In this document: piece by piece, positions 16,672 through 26,776 of the stretch | Position numbering within the stretch: the first letter of the stretch is position 1 | Layout: the number at the start of each line of letters is the position of its first letter | From: Clostridia bacterium | GTDB lineage: Bacteria > Bacillota > Clostridia > Christensenellales > Aristaeellaceae | Length of the DNA stretch: 64,000 nt | NCBI GenBank assembly: GCA_017404985.1 | Contig: JAFRBK010000002.1 | Location: 1 to 64,000, forward strand | Direction: 5' to 3' | Translations under genes and position numbers: made by a program | Notes under the pieces: model-generated | What the model was told of the DNA's origin: nothing | What the model saw: the letters and a program-made list of their open reading frames with translations, nothing else | The model's database searches: none

Positions 16672-16700
16672 AACCTTCCTGACTGTCAGAAGGTTTTTTT
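16672..16700. promoter_or_regulatory. Imperfect palindrome plus T/A-run in the rubredoxin leader (copy 1)
   Basis: On the minus strand AAAAAAACCTTCTGACAGTC precedes AGGAAGGTT and then the rubredoxin ribosome site. It could be read as CCTT-CTGAC-A-GTCAG-GAAGG, an operator-like palindrome. On the plus strand it has the form of a terminator (stem then T-run). A near-identical copy precedes the next gene at 18048. Confidence 0.5.
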
Positions 16701-16706
16701 CTACTC

Positions 16707-18017
16707 TTAACTCTCCTTCAAAATCTGTTCTGCCTGCGCGGCGGCTTCTATCGATTCGACAACCGGGGCATCCGGATAATCAGTCAGAACCGGCATGGGC
16801 AGGCTCTGCATGTATTCGTGCATGGATTCGGCCACGCGCTTGCTGTTGGCGACAGCTTCCACCACGGTGCGGGCTCCGCTGGCGGCGTCGCCTGCGGCAA
16901 ACACGCCCGGACGGCTGGTATGGCCGTCTTCATCCACGGTCAGCAGGCCGCTTCGGATGGTATCGATGCCTTTTGTTGTTGAAATGAGATTGCTTTCAGC
17001 GCCCTGGCTGACCGCAACAATCACCCCGGTGCAAGGATACAGTTTTTCCGTTCCCGGAACCGGGATGATTTTTCCGTCTTCGTCCTTTTGGCTGTCGGCC
17101 AGGATCACGCCGTCTTCCCGGATTTCCAGCGTGCATTTATTCATGATAAACGTAACGCCTTCCAACCTGGCATAGCTTGACTCGTACTGGCTTGCGGTCA
17201 GCGTGTCCGTCAGGTTGACGCAGGAGACATACCGGGCGCCGTGGCGGATGGCTGTCCTTGCGCAGTCCATGGCACTGTTGCCCGTGCCGATCACGATGAT
17301 GCGTTCCCCCAGCCGGAAAGCGCCCGGATTCGCAAGATAATTGATCGCATAGCAGACATGTCCCAGGCTTTCTCCCCGGACACCCAGCTTGCGCGGCTTC
17401 CATAAGCCGGCGCCCACAAAGATGCTCTGGTAGCCGTCCCGGAACAGATCGTCAATCGTGATGGCATTCCCGATGTAGGTGTTCGGCCGGAACTGAATGC
17501 CCTTCAACTCCAGGTGCCGGTAGGCAAAATCGTCCAGCACGCTGTCCGGCAGACGGAAATCCGGGATGCCGTAGCGCATCACACCGCCGATCTGGTCCTT
17601 CCCGTCAAAGATGGTAATTTTATACCCGTACCGGGCCAGAATGATCGCCACCGTCAGCCCGGCAGGGCCGGCCCCGATAACGGCCGCTTTCCGGCCGTTC
17701 GCCGGCGCGGGCCCCTTTACCATCTGATTGGCATAGGTGGTGGAAATATAGCTTTCAATGACGGAAAAATGAACCGGCCGCCCTTTGATCCCCTGTACGC
17801 AATGCCCTTCGCACTGGTTTTCATGATTGCATACCAGGGAGCATACGGTGGTCAGCGGATTGTTCTCAAAAAGCATCCAACCCGCATCGTTCAGCCTTCC
17901 CTCTTTCAGCAGCCGGATCACTTCCGGAATATTGGTGTGGATCGGGCATCCCTGCTGGCAGCGGGGCTTTTTGCATCCCAGACAGTGATTCGCCTCTTCC
18001 ATGACATGCAGCGCCAT
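16707..18017 (-). CDS. GltD-like NAD(P)-dependent flavin oxidoreductase
   Basis: 436 aa. The N-terminal Fe-S domain has CLGCKKPRCQQGCP and a second cysteine set CSLVCNHENQCEGHC. It is followed by an FAD-binding GAGPAGL (about residue 116) and an NAD(P)-binding GTGNSAMDCAR (about 240). This is the glutamate synthase small subunit/NfnB/dihydropyrimidine dehydrogenase N-terminal family, moving electrons from NAD(P)H through FAD to Fe-S centres. No glutamate synthase large subunit is adjacent, so the electron acceptor is uncertain; the rubredoxin that follows is one possibility. The start is supported by AAAGGAGAG. Confidence 0.85.
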   Translation of the reverse strand: MALHVMEEANHCLGCKKPRCQQGCPIHTNIPEVIRLLKEGRLNDAGWMLFENNPLTTVCSLVCNHENQCEGHCVQGIKGRPVHFSVIESYISTTYANQMVKGPAPANGRKAAVIGAGPAGLTVAIILARYGYKITIFDGKDQIGGVMRYGIPDFRLPDSVLDDFAYRHLELKGIQFRPNTYIGNAITIDDLFRDGYQSIFVGAGLWKPRKLGVRGESLGHVCYAINYLANPGAFRLGERIIVIGTGNSAMDCARTAIRHGARYVSCVNLTDTLTASQYESSYARLEGVTFIMNKCTLEIREDGVILADSQKDEDGKIIPVPGTEKLYPCTGVIVAVSQGAESNLISTTKGIDTIRSGLLTVDEDGHTSRPGVFAAGDAASGARTVVEAVANSKRVAESMHEYMQSLPMPVLTDYPDAPVVESIEAAAQAEQILKES

Positions 18018-18047
18018 CCGATTCTCTCCTTTTCAACATCATACCGC

Positions 18048-18074
18048 ACCTTCCCGACTGTCAGAAGGTTTTTT
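18048..18074. promoter_or_regulatory. Imperfect palindrome in the GltD-like gene leader (copy 2)
   Basis: ACCTTCCCGACTGTCAGAAG followed by GTTTTTT on the plus strand matches copy 1 (16672-16700) at almost every base. It sits 30-57 bases ahead of the GltD-like start. It could also terminate plus-strand read-through before fbp. Confidence 0.5.
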
Positions 18075-18212
18075 CTTATTTTACTGCAGGAACATCCGGC
18101 TAGCAAGCAGAATATGGTTCTTGTTGAGGAATATACTGCCGCCCAGGCCGCCGTAACCCATGCGGCGGGCACTGGAATGCCCGGCTTTGTCCTAGCAAAG
18201 GAGTGCCAACCG

Positions 18213-20165
18213 ATGAGCCAAGCGATCACCCCGGAACGCCTGAAGTATCTGAAACTGCTGGGAGAACAGTATCCCTCTGTGGAAGCGCTGTGCACCGAAA
18301 TCACCCGGATCAACGCTCAGCTGAACCTGCCCAAGGGCACCGAGCACTTCATGAGCGATATCCACGGCGAATACGAGGCTTTCTGCCACATCATGAACAA
18401 CTGCTCCGGCGTGATCCGGGAAAAAGTGCAGCTCTGGCTGGGCGACCAGCTGACGGCCGCCGAAGCCGATGAGCTCTGCACCCTCATTTATTATCCGGAG
18501 TCCATTCTGCGCCTGCATCATCATAAGGAGACCGCCACCCCGGAATGGATTCGCCAGCAGGTGCGGCATCTGGTCCGCCTGGCCCAGATGCTGTCCTCCA
18601 AATACACCCGGGAAAAAGTCCGCCGCTCCATGCCGGAGGACTGGAGCTTTCTGCTGGATGAACTGATGCATTATCAGGAAGATGTGGATCTGTCCCTTTC
18701 TGAGCAAAATGACAACCAGCGCAGATATCGGGACGCCATTCTGGACGGCCTAATCACGACCTCCAGCGGGGACAGCATGATTATTGCGCTGGCCCGGCTG
18801 ATCAAAAACCTCGCGGTGGACAGGCTGCACGTCGTGGGCGACATCTACGACCGCGGCCCCCGCGCGGACAGCATCATGGACATCCTGATGGACCACCATT
18901 CCGTCGATATCGAATGGGGCAACCATGACATTCTGTGGATGGGCGCTGCCGCGGGCAGTGAGGCCTGCATTACCGGTGTTGTCCGCAACTGCCTGAGCTA
19001 CAGCAACACGGAAATCCTGGAGCGCGGCTACGGCATTCCCCTGCGGGAGCTCAGCCTCTTCGCGGAAAAGAACTATCCCGGCATGCCCGTGGCAGAAGCC
19101 ATGCGCCATGCGGTCACGGTATTGATGTTCAAACTGGAAGGGCAGCTTGTGAAACGGAATCCGGACTTTGGGCTGGAGGACAGGCTGCTTCTCCACCGAA
19201 TTGACCATCAGCGCCGGACCGTTGAGATCGACGGGCAGGAATGGCCTATCCGCGACCTTCCCTTCCCGACCGTCGATCCTGCTGACCCATACAGGCTCAC
19301 CGAGGAAGAGCAAACCCTGCTTTCCGACCTTCGCCATGCGTTCCGGCACAGCTATCGTTTGCGGGAGCATATCAGCTTTCTGTACCGTCGCGGCTGGCTG
19401 TACCGTGCCTTTAACGGCAACCTGCTGTTTCATGGCTGCGTCCCGCTGAATCCGGACGGGTCTTTCCTGGCAAAGCAGCTGGGCGGCCGGATGCTCCGCG
19501 GCAAAGCATTCTTCGATTACGCGGACCAGACGGCCCGGCGGGCCTTCTTCACCGGCGACCAGCAGGCGCTGGACTTCATGTGGTATTTGTGGTGCGGTGC
19601 CGATTCCCCGGTCTGCGGCCGGCAAATCAAAACCTTTGCCCGCGCTTTTATTCCGGACAAGGCTGCATGGGCGGAACCGGCAAACGCTTACTATGCCCAC
19701 TGCAACAAGGAAGAAACCTGCATCGGAATTCTGGAGGAATTCGGCCTTCGCGATGAATCCAGCAAAATCATCAACGGGCACACCCCCGTTCGGGTCACCC
19801 ATGGCGAAAGCCCGCTGAAGGCCGGCGGAAAGCTGGTCGTGATCGACGGCGGCTTCTGCCGGGCTTACCAGAAAACCACCGGCATTGCCGGCTATACCCT
19901 CATTGCCAACAGCCACGGCATGCGGCTCATGTCCCACCAGCCCTTCACGTCTCTGAAGGCCGCGAAGGAAACCGGTGCGGATATCCACTCCCAGTCCTTC
20001 GAGTTTGCCTCCTATCCCAGCCGGCGCTATGTCCGGGATACCGATTACGGCCATGTGCTTCAGGAGCGCATGGACGACCTGCTGACCCTGCTCTCTGCCT
20101 TCCGCCAGGGCCTTGTCAGCCCGCAGAAAACCAAGGGCATCTTTACCAGCGGCGCCGTGCGCTGA
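18213..20165 (+). CDS. fbp: Fructose-1,6-bisphosphatase, class III
   Basis: 650 aa from ATG 18213, set by AAAGGAG nine bases upstream; the open frame runs further 5' but without homology. It contains the metallophosphatase motifs MSDIHGEYEAF, GDIYDRGPRAD, WGNHD and GHTPV typical of the Firmicutes-type (YydE/Fbp) enzyme of about 640-670 aa. It hydrolyses fructose 1,6-bisphosphate to fructose 6-phosphate in gluconeogenesis and needs Mn2+ in characterised relatives. It is a single gene between the divergent GltD-like gene and DAHP synthase. Confidence 0.95.
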   Translation: MSQAITPERLKYLKLLGEQYPSVEALCTEITRINAQLNLPKGTEHFMSDIHGEYEAFCHIMNNCSGVIREKVQLWLGDQLTAAEADELCTLIYYPESILRLHHHKETATPEWIRQQVRHLVRLAQMLSSKYTREKVRRSMPEDWSFLLDELMHYQEDVDLSLSEQNDNQRRYRDAILDGLITTSSGDSMIIALARLIKNLAVDRLHVVGDIYDRGPRADSIMDILMDHHSVDIEWGNHDILWMGAAAGSEACITGVVRNCLSYSNTEILERGYGIPLRELSLFAEKNYPGMPVAEAMRHAVTVLMFKLEGQLVKRNPDFGLEDRLLLHRIDHQRRTVEIDGQEWPIRDLPFPTVDPADPYRLTEEEQTLLSDLRHAFRHSYRLREHISFLYRRGWLYRAFNGNLLFHGCVPLNPDGSFLAKQLGGRMLRGKAFFDYADQTARRAFFTGDQQALDFMWYLWCGADSPVCGRQIKTFARAFIPDKAAWAEPANAYYAHCNKEETCIGILEEFGLRDESSKIINGHTPVRVTHGESPLKAGGKLVVIDGGFCRAYQKTTGIAGYTLIANSHGMRLMSHQPFTSLKAAKETGADIHSQSFEFASYPSRRYVRDTDYGHVLQERMDDLLTLLSAFRQGLVSPQKTKGIFTSGAVR

Positions 20166-20238
20166 GTCTGCCTGAATAAATTGCGAACAGACGGGAAAAC
20201 CCTTTCCTGCCTGACGGCTTCAGAAGCACAGGAAAAAC

Positions 20239-20267
20239 TTGACTTAGAGTATGCTTCATGATTTAGC
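20239..20267 (+). promoter_or_regulatory. Putative promoter of DAHP synthase gene
   Basis: TTGACT and TTTAGC are spaced by 17 bases, about 46 bases ahead of the chosen start. An inverted repeat (TTCCTG ... CAGGAA) lies directly upstream and could be the fbp terminator. Confidence 0.5.
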
Positions 20268-20312
20268 ATGGAGAAGAAAGCGCCTGAATCTTCAAGCAGG
20301 GAGAGAGAAACG

Positions 20313-21344
20313 ATGCCAGCCATGGAATTTGTCCGGAAAATGCCTCTGCCGCAGGAAATCAAACGGGATTATCCCGTGAGCAAAGACATGCAGGAAATCA
20401 AAAAAAGAAAAGACCGGGAGATTGCAGACATTCTGACGGGAAAAGACAGCCGCCTGCTGCTGATCATCGGCCCCTGCTCCGCGGACCGCGAAGACGCGAT
20501 CCTGGAATACATGGGCCGGCTGGCCGAAGTGAACCGGCAGGTGGAAGAAAAGCTGCTGATCGTTCCCCGCGTCTATACGAACAAACCCCGCACCAAGGGT
20601 GTGGGATACAAGGGCATGCTGCATCAGCCGGATCCGGAAAAGAAAGAAGATATGCTGGCCGGAATCATCGCAATCCGTCAGCTGCATATGCGGGTGATTC
20701 AGCAGACCGGCTTCATCTGCGCGGAAGAAATGCTCTATCCGTCCAATTACAGCTATCTGTCGGACCTGTTGGGGTATGTGGCCGTCGGGGCGCGCTCCGT
20801 AGAGGACCAGGAACACCGGCTGGTTGCCAGCGGCGTAGGCATCCCGGTCGGCATGAAAAACCCGACCGCGGGCGATATTTCCGTCATGATGAATTCCATC
20901 GCGGCAGCCCAGAGCCCCCAGGAATTCATCTACCGCAACTGGGAAGTGCACACCTCCGGAAACCCGCTGGCCCATGCCATCCTGCGGGGATATGTGGACA
21001 GCTTCGGCCGGTCCCACCCCAACTATCATTATGAAAACCTGCAGAGCCTGTTGAAGCTCTATCAGGAAAGCGGCCTGGCCAATCCTGCTGTGATTGTTGA
21101 TACAAACCACAGCAACTCCGGCAAGCAATACCTGGAGCAAATCCGTATCTGCAAGGACGTCATGTACAGCCGGCAGCACAATGCGGAGCTTTCCTCCCTG
21201 GTCAAGGGCCTGATGGTGGAGAGCTATCTGGTGGACGGTGCACAGAAAGTCGGCGGCGGCGTTTTCGGCCAGTCTATTACCGATCCGTGCCTCGGCTGGG
21301 AAAGGAGCCGAGACCTGATGCTTTATCTGGCGGATTCGCTCTGA
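20313..21344 (+). CDS. aroF: 3-deoxy-7-phosphoheptulonate synthase (type I)
   Basis: 343 aa from ATG 20313, preferred over 20268 because GGGAGAG lies upstream of it. Motifs of the AroF/G/H family are present: LIIGPCSADREDAI, the KPRTKG substrate loop, MKNPTAGD and the metal site region DTNHSNSGKQ, with HTSGNP before it. It condenses phosphoenolpyruvate with erythrose 4-phosphate as the entry step of aromatic biosynthesis. It is located next to the trp operon and convergent with an ACT-domain gene, fitting supply of chorismate to tryptophan. The paralog (F, G or H) and its feedback amino acid cannot be decided from sequence. Confidence 0.93.
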   Translation: MPAMEFVRKMPLPQEIKRDYPVSKDMQEIKKRKDREIADILTGKDSRLLLIIGPCSADREDAILEYMGRLAEVNRQVEEKLLIVPRVYTNKPRTKGVGYKGMLHQPDPEKKEDMLAGIIAIRQLHMRVIQQTGFICAEEMLYPSNYSYLSDLLGYVAVGARSVEDQEHRLVASGVGIPVGMKNPTAGDISVMMNSIAAAQSPQEFIYRNWEVHTSGNPLAHAILRGYVDSFGRSHPNYHYENLQSLLKLYQESGLANPAVIVDTNHSNSGKQYLEQIRICKDVMYSRQHNAELSSLVKGLMVESYLVDGAQKVGGGVFGQSITDPCLGWERSRDLMLYLADSL

Positions 21345-21346
21345 GT

Positions 21347-21763
21347 TCAGTCGATTCGCTCCAGCATGCTGTATCCCCTGCCGTGCAGGAATTCTTCCAC
21401 CTCCATGAGGTCCGTTGTCTTCAGAATGGCCACGGGAAGCCGGCTCAGGGTATTGTATGTCACATACAGATAGTCCAGATTGATGTTTCCGTCGTTCACC
21501 GCGGAGAGCAGGGTGTTCAGGCTGCCGCATTCATCACCGATTTCCGCAGCAACGACATATTCCGCACGGCACATATATCCGGCATCCTGCAGGATTTCCG
21601 CCGCCCGGTCCGTGTCGGACACGAGCATCCGGATGATTCCGAACTCGGCGCTGTCATTGGTAATCAGCGTATTCATATTGATCCCGGCGTCAGACAGGAT
21701 CTGGGTGATTCGGTTCATGGCGCCCTTTTTGTTTTCCGCGAAAATGGACAGCTGACGGATCAT
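21347..21763 (-). CDS. Tandem ACT-domain protein
   Basis: 138 aa made of two ACT domains. The first starts RQLSIFAENKKGAMNRITQI and the second covers about residues 70-130. Such stand-alone proteins bind amino acids and act as regulators. It ends two bases from the DAHP synthase stop and lies just downstream of trpA on the same strand. It may be the last gene of the trp transcript and could sense an aromatic amino acid; that is inference. Confidence 0.85.
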   Translation of the reverse strand: MIRQLSIFAENKKGAMNRITQILSDAGINMNTLITNDSAEFGIIRMLVSDTDRAAEILQDAGYMCRAEYVVAAEIGDECGSLNTLLSAVNDGNINLDYLYVTYNTLSRLPVAILKTTDLMEVEEFLHGRGYSMLERID

Positions 21764-21802
21764 GGTTCATCCCCTCTTTCATTCCATTCTTCATTCTGTT
21801 TC

Positions 21803-22606
21803 TCATTCTGTTTTTTCATGCTGGTTTCCATTCAGTTCTTCGAGCGCAGCTTTCATCGAACGCACAAATAGGCCGATCTCTTCCGGAGCGTTCCGTCCGC
21901 TTTTTGCCAGGATTTTCTCAATGGCCGAGCCCACGATGGCCCCGTCGGACAGCGCAGCCATTCGCCTGGCCTGTTCCGGGGATGAGATGCCGAAGCCGAT
22001 CGCAACCGGCACGCCGGTGTTTTCCCGGATGGTCCGGATAATCGGCGCCAGATCCGTGGTAATCTCGCTGCGGGTCCCTGTCACGCCGAGGCTGGAAATC
22101 AGATAAATGAATCCTTCCGCTTCCCGTGCGATCATGGCGACACGTTTTTGCGAGGTCGGTGCAATCAGCGAAATCAGGTCCACACCGTACTGCCGGCAGA
22201 GCGGAAGAAATTCCTCTTTTTCTTCAAAGGGCAGGTCCGGAAGAATCAGCCCGTCTATTCCGATTCGGGCGCAGGCGGAAATGAATTTCTCCGCGCCGTA
22301 TGAGAAAACCACATTGGCATAGGTCATGAAAACCATCGGCACGCCAATATCCTTCCGCAGCTCCTGCACAAAGGCAAAGATCCGGTCCGTCGTCACGCCT
22401 CCCTGCAGTGCGCGAAGATTGGCTTCCTGAATGACCGGGCCTTCGGCGGTGGGGTCGGAAAAGGGAATTCCCAGTTCGATCAGGTCTGCGCCGTTCTTAA
22501 CGGCAGCATGCACGGCCCTGTTTGTCGTTTCCAGATCCGGATCCCCGCAGGTGATGAAGGCAACAAACGCTTTGCCGTGGTCAAAAGCAGACGCAATCCT
22601 ACTCAT
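21803..22606 (-). CDS. trpA: Tryptophan synthase alpha subunit
   Basis: 267 aa from ATG 22606 (GGGGAGG upstream). Key features are [12 protein letters not shown], the catalytic Glu in [19 protein letters not shown], and the phosphate loop [10 protein letters not shown]. It cleaves indole-3-glycerol phosphate and channels indole to TrpB. The start overlaps the trpB stop by eight bases. The last codons (HEKTE) lie in T/C-rich low-complexity DNA that may be variable. Confidence 0.96.
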   Translation of the reverse strand: MSRIASAFDHGKAFVAFITCGDPDLETTNRAVHAAVKNGADLIELGIPFSDPTAEGPVIQEANLRALQGGVTTDRIFAFVQELRKDIGVPMVFMTYANVVFSYGAEKFISACARIGIDGLILPDLPFEEKEEFLPLCRQYGVDLISLIAPTSQKRVAMIAREAEGFIYLISSLGVTGTRSEITTDLAPIIRTIRENTGVPVAIGFGISSPEQARRMAALSDGAIVGSAIEKILAKSGRNAPEEIGLFVRSMKAALEELNGNQHEKTE

Positions 22607-23789
22607 GAATATCCTCCCCTCTGTAGCGGGCAATGGCTGCGCAGTCCTTATCGCCCCGGCCGGAAACAGTCACCACGATAATCTGGTCCGGATTCATTTC
22701 CGGCGCGATTTTCTTCGCCCAGGCCACCGCATGCGCAGACTCGATGGCCGGAATAATTCCTTCTGTTTTCGCCAGATACTCAAAGGCGCAGACGGCCTCC
22801 TCGTCCGTGACGGGGACATATTCTGCCCTGCCGGTATCATGCAGCCAGGCATGCTCCGGGCCGACGCCCGGATAATCAAGCCCCGCCGAAATGGAATAGA
22901 CCGGCGCAATCTGCCCGTACTGATCCTGGCAGAAATAGCTTTTCATGCCGTGGAAGATGCCGAGGCGGCCTGTGTTCATTGTCGCAGCGGTTTCAAAAGT
23001 ATCAATTCCCCTGCCTGCGGCTTCGCACCCGATCAGCCGAACGCTTTTATCCTCATAAAAGTGATAGAAGCTGCCGATCGCGTTGCTGCCGCCGCCGACG
23101 CAGGCGATAACCGCGTCCGGCAGGCGCCCTTCCTTCTCCATCAGCTGCTCCTTGATTTCCTTCGAAATCACGGCCTGAAAATCCCGGACGATAGTCGGAA
23201 AAGGGTGCGGGCCCATGACCGAACCGAGGCAGTAATGCGTGTCATCGATTCGCCGCGTCCACTCGCGCATGGCTTCACTGACGGCATCCTTCAGGGTTGC
23301 GGTACCCGTTTTCACAGGGATCACCTCCGCCCCCAGCAGGCGCATCCGGTAGACATTGAGCGCCTGGCGGATGGTGTCTTCCTCTCCCATGAACACGACA
23401 CACTCCATCCCCATCAGGGCGGCGGCGGTTGCTGCAGCCACGCCGTGCTGGCCGGCGCCGGTTTCGGCAATCAGTCGGGTCTTGCCCATCTTTTTCGCCA
23501 GCAGCGCCTGGCCAAGGACGTTGTTGATCTTATGGGCGCCGGTATGGTTCAGATCTTCCCGCTTCAGGTATATTTTTGCGCCGCCCAGGTCCTTCGTCAT
23601 TTTTTCAGCATAGTACAGCCGGGAGGGCCTTCCTGCATAGTCATTCAGGAGCGCAGACAGCTCCCGGTTGAATTCCGGGTCCTCCTTATAACGGTTGTAG
23701 GCTTCTTCCAGCTCAATGACGGCATTCATCAGCGTTTCCGGAATATACTGTCCGCCATGGATGCCGAATCGTCCGTTCTGATTGGTCAT
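22599..23789 (-). CDS. trpB: Tryptophan synthase beta subunit
   Basis: 396 aa from ATG 23789; upstream extension of the frame has no homology. PLP lysine lies in [15 protein letters not shown], and the phosphate-binding glycine loop in [10 protein letters not shown]. It joins indole with serine to give tryptophan in the alpha2beta2 complex with TrpA. It is the penultimate gene of trpEGDCFBA, four bases after trpF. Confidence 0.97.
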   Translation of the reverse strand: MTNQNGRFGIHGGQYIPETLMNAVIELEEAYNRYKEDPEFNRELSALLNDYAGRPSRLYYAEKMTKDLGGAKIYLKREDLNHTGAHKINNVLGQALLAKKMGKTRLIAETGAGQHGVAAATAAALMGMECVVFMGEEDTIRQALNVYRMRLLGAEVIPVKTGTATLKDAVSEAMREWTRRIDDTHYCLGSVMGPHPFPTIVRDFQAVISKEIKEQLMEKEGRLPDAVIACVGGGSNAIGSFYHFYEDKSVRLIGCEAAGRGIDTFETAATMNTGRLGIFHGMKSYFCQDQYGQIAPVYSISAGLDYPGVGPEHAWLHDTGRAEYVPVTDEEAVCAFEYLAKTEGIIPAIESAHAVAWAKKIAPEMNPDQIIVVTVSGRGDKDCAAIARYRGEDIHE

Positions 23790-23793
23790 GCTT

Positions 23794-24396
23794 TCATCCC
23801 CTTTCCCTGACTGCGCGCAGAAATGCACGCATCTTTTCAACATCCTTGAAGCCGTCTGTTTCAATCCCCGAAGATACATCCACGGCATAGGGCTTCAATT
23901 GCTTCACAGCCCGGCCGACATTCTCCGGATTCAGCCCGCCGGCCAGAAAATACGGCCGGCCGACCGAATGCAGCAGGTTCCAGTCAAAGGTTTTTCCGTC
24001 TCCCGCGCCGGCGTCCATCAGAATCATGTCCGCGCCGGATGCCTGTGCCGGATCCATGTCTCCGGCGTTCCGGATTCTGAACGCCTGGATCACCGGCTTG
24101 CCGGTCAGGCTCCGCAGGCGGTTCAGATAGCTTTCATCTTCATGCCCGTGGAACTGGGCGATATCGATGGTCCCCTCTTCCAGAAGGGATGCGACGGTTT
24201 CCGGCTTTTCATCGACAAACACCCCGACAGCCTGAATGGCCGGGGACAGCCCGTTTTTCAGGTCCCGGGCCGTTTCCGCCGATATCGCCCGTTTGCTGCC
24301 GGGGAAGAAGACGAATCCGATGTATTCCGGCAGCAGTTCATTGGCCGCGTCGATATCCTCCCTCCGCCGCAGTCCGCACATCTTGATTCGCGTCAT
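23794..24396 (-). CDS. trpF: Phosphoribosylanthranilate isomerase
   Basis: 200 aa (beta/alpha)8 enzyme. It starts [16 protein letters not shown] with catalytic C7. The general acid aspartate is in the [16 protein letters not shown] region, and the phosphate site in [11 protein letters not shown]. It performs the Amadori rearrangement of PRA to CdRP. The ATG overlaps the trpC stop (ATGA). Confidence 0.95.
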   Translation of the reverse strand: MTRIKMCGLRRREDIDAANELLPEYIGFVFFPGSKRAISAETARDLKNGLSPAIQAVGVFVDEKPETVASLLEEGTIDIAQFHGHEDESYLNRLRSLTGKPVIQAFRIRNAGDMDPAQASGADMILMDAGAGDGKTFDWNLLHSVGRPYFLAGGLNPENVGRAVKQLKPYAVDVSSGIETDGFKDVEKMRAFLRAVRERG

Positions 24397-25181
24397 TTCA
24401 GCTCTCCTTTCAGCTCCCGCAGCATGGCGGCGGGGTCTTCCGCACGCATCAGCGTTTCACCGACCAGCACCGCATCGGCGCCGATTGTCCGCAAATGCTC
24501 CACATCCGCCGGTGTTTTCACGCCGCTCTCCGCCACGTAAACGCACCCGGCAGGAATCTGATCCCGCAGGCGGGAAGCATTGTCAAAGTCCACGGTAAAA
24601 TCCTTCAGGTTCCGGTTGTTCACCCCGATGATTCGCGCGCCTGCGGAGACGGCCGTATGAATCTCCGCTTCGTCATGCGTTTCCACCAGGGCCGCGATTC
24701 CGAGTTCTTCGCACTGCTCCAGGTATTTTTCGAGGGTTCCGGGATCCAGGATGGAGACGATCAGCAGCGCCGCGTTTGCTCCCATGGCCCGCGCCTGGTC
24801 CAGCTGGTACGCGCTGACCGTGAAATCCTTGCGGAGCATGGGGAGTTCCACGCTGTTCCGAACCTCTTCGAAAATCCGGTCAGAGCCGAGGAAATACGCC
24901 GGTTCCGTCAGGCAGGAAATACAGTCCGCTCCCGCCTGCTCATATGCCGAAGCGATCTTCAGATACGGAAAATCCGGGGAAATCAGCCCTTTGGACGGAG
25001 AAGCTTTCTTAATCTCACAGATGAAGGAAATCCCCGGCTTCTCCAGGGCGGCAAGAAAGGCTTTCCCGCCGCCCGGCCCCAGCGCTTTGGCCCTTTCCCG
25101 GAGCTCCTCTGCGGGCAGACGCTCCTGTTCCGATTTCACACGTTCCCGGGAAAGGTCCGCCAGTTTCTCCAGAATATTCAT
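24393..25181 (-). CDS. trpC: Indole-3-glycerol phosphate synthase
   Basis: 262 aa. Typical motifs are [15 protein letters not shown] (catalytic lysines), [31 protein letters not shown] and [10 protein letters not shown], with the AESGV phosphate loop near the end. It decarboxylates and closes the ring of CdRP. Four-base overlaps exist at both ends with trpD and trpF. Confidence 0.96.
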   Translation of the reverse strand: MNILEKLADLSRERVKSEQERLPAEELRERAKALGPGGGKAFLAALEKPGISFICEIKKASPSKGLISPDFPYLKIASAYEQAGADCISCLTEPAYFLGSDRIFEEVRNSVELPMLRKDFTVSAYQLDQARAMGANAALLIVSILDPGTLEKYLEQCEELGIAALVETHDEAEIHTAVSAGARIIGVNNRNLKDFTVDFDNASRLRDQIPAGCVYVAESGVKTPADVEHLRTIGADAVLVGETLMRAEDPAAMLRELKGELK

Positions 25182-26194
25182 CGGTTGGACACCTCGATCA
25201 GCTTTTCCAGCGTTTCCGCCGCTTTGCCGCTGTCGATCAGGTTCGCCGCCAGGCCGATGCCCTCCGCCATGCAGGCCGCTTTCCCGCCGATATACAGGGC
25301 CGCGCCGGCGTTCATCAGGACGGCGTCCCGCTTCGGGCCTTTTTCACCGTCCAGAATGGCACGGGTAATCGCTGCGTTTTCCGCCGGGCTTCCGCCCACC
25401 AGGTCCTGTTTGCTGCAGCGTTGCAGGCCGAATTGTTCCGGGGTAATCACATAGTTTTTCATCCAGCCATCCTGAAACTCGCACACCGTGGTCGGCGCGC
25501 TGAGGGAGATCTCGTCCAGCTTATCCTGGCCATAGACCACCATACCCCGTTTCACGCCCAGGTTCATCAGCACCTGCGCCAGGGGCTGCGCCAGATATTC
25601 ATCGTAGACGCCCAGCAGCTGCATGGAAGGATGGCCGGGATTGGTCAGCGGCCCCAGAATATTGAACACCGTGCGGAAGCCAAGCTCCCGGCGGATGGCC
25701 CCGACATATTTCATGGAGGTGTGGTATTTCTGCGCAAAGAAGAAGCACATGCCGACCTCATCCAGCAATTCAACACACTTCTCCGGGCTCTGGTCAATAT
25801 TGACGCCCAGCGCCTCCAGGCAATCCGCCGTGCCGCATTTGCTGGAAGCGGCTCGGTTGCCGTGCTTTGCGACGCGCATCCTACCAGCGGCGGCCACCAG
25901 GGCGGACGTGGTGGAAATGTTGAAACTCTGCGCGTTGTCCCCGCCGGTTCCGACAATCTCAAACAGCTGATCCCCGGCTTCCACACGGGTTGCCTTTTCG
26001 CGCATAGCCGCCGCGCATCCGGCGATTTCATCCGTGGTCTCTGCCCGGGCGCTCTTGGTGGACAACGCCGCCAGGAATGCCGCGTTCTGGGTCGGCGTGG
26101 TCTCGCCGCTCATGATTTCATTCATCACGGTGTAGGCTTCCTCGTAGGACAGGTCTTCCTTACTCACAATCTTGACGATGGCTTCTTTGATCAT
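25178..26194 (-). CDS. trpD: Anthranilate phosphoribosyltransferase
   Basis: 338 aa. [20 protein letters not shown] binds the PRPP pyrophosphate, and [21 protein letters not shown] is the second hallmark. It transfers phosphoribosyl to anthranilate. The start is preceded by GGAGGATC; the gap to trpG is 15 bases. It is a stand-alone TrpD, not fused to TrpG. Confidence 0.96.
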   Translation of the reverse strand: MIKEAIVKIVSKEDLSYEEAYTVMNEIMSGETTPTQNAAFLAALSTKSARAETTDEIAGCAAAMREKATRVEAGDQLFEIVGTGGDNAQSFNISTTSALVAAAGRMRVAKHGNRAASSKCGTADCLEALGVNIDQSPEKCVELLDEVGMCFFFAQKYHTSMKYVGAIRRELGFRTVFNILGPLTNPGHPSMQLLGVYDEYLAQPLAQVLMNLGVKRGMVVYGQDKLDEISLSAPTTVCEFQDGWMKNYVITPEQFGLQRCSKQDLVGGSPAENAAITRAILDGEKGPKRDAVLMNAGAALYIGGKAACMAEGIGLAANLIDSGKAAETLEKLIEVSNR

Positions 26195-26209
26195 TGTTCT
26201 GATCCTCCT

Positions 26210-26776
26210 TTATAAGTTCATGAAATTCTTCAGAATCGTCTTCCCGTCCGGCGTCAGAATGCTTTCCGGATGAAACTGAAGCCCGAAAACCGGATAGTCT
26301 TTATGCTGCACAGCCATCACCTCGCCGTCCTCCGTGCAGGCGGTAATCTGCAGGCATTCCGGGATGGTTTCCGGCGCGGCAGCCAGCGAGTGGTACCGGG
26401 CAACGGGGAACGCCTCCGGGCAGCCGTTAAACAGCGGGCACGCCCCTTCCTGCCGGACAACGGACTGCTTCCCGTGCATCAGTGCTTTGGCATAAGTGAC
26501 TGTGGCGCCGAAAGCCGCACAGATCGCCTGATGTCCCAGGCAGACCCCCAACATCGGAATTTCTTTCCCAAGCTCTTTTGCTGCCTCCAACGTGATGCCG
26601 GCGTCTTCCGGACGGCCGGGTCCCGGGGAAAGAATGATCCGATCCGGATGAAGCGCCCGAATCTCCTCCACAGCCATTTCATCATTACGGATCACCCGGA
26701 TATCCGGATTCAGTTCCCCGACCAGCTGATACAGGTTGTAGGAAAAGCTGTCATAGTTATCGATCAGCAGCGTCAT
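26210..26776 (-). CDS. trpG: Anthranilate synthase glutamine amidotransferase subunit
   Basis: 188 aa from ATG 26776, which overlaps the trpE stop (ATGA) and has GGAGG upstream. It is a class I glutamine amidotransferase. It starts MTLLIDNYDSFSYNLYQ, followed by the oxyanion loop SPGPGRPEDAG, nucleophile Cys in GVCLGHQAI, and His/Glu in QFHPESILT. It supplies ammonia to TrpE; the family can also serve folate (PabA). Confidence 0.95.
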   Translation of the reverse strand: MTLLIDNYDSFSYNLYQLVGELNPDIRVIRNDEMAVEEIRALHPDRIILSPGPGRPEDAGITLEAAKELGKEIPMLGVCLGHQAICAAFGATVTYAKALMHGKQSVVRQEGACPLFNGCPEAFPVARYHSLAAAPETIPECLQITACTEDGEVMAVQHKDYPVFGLQFHPESILTPDGKTILKNFMNL

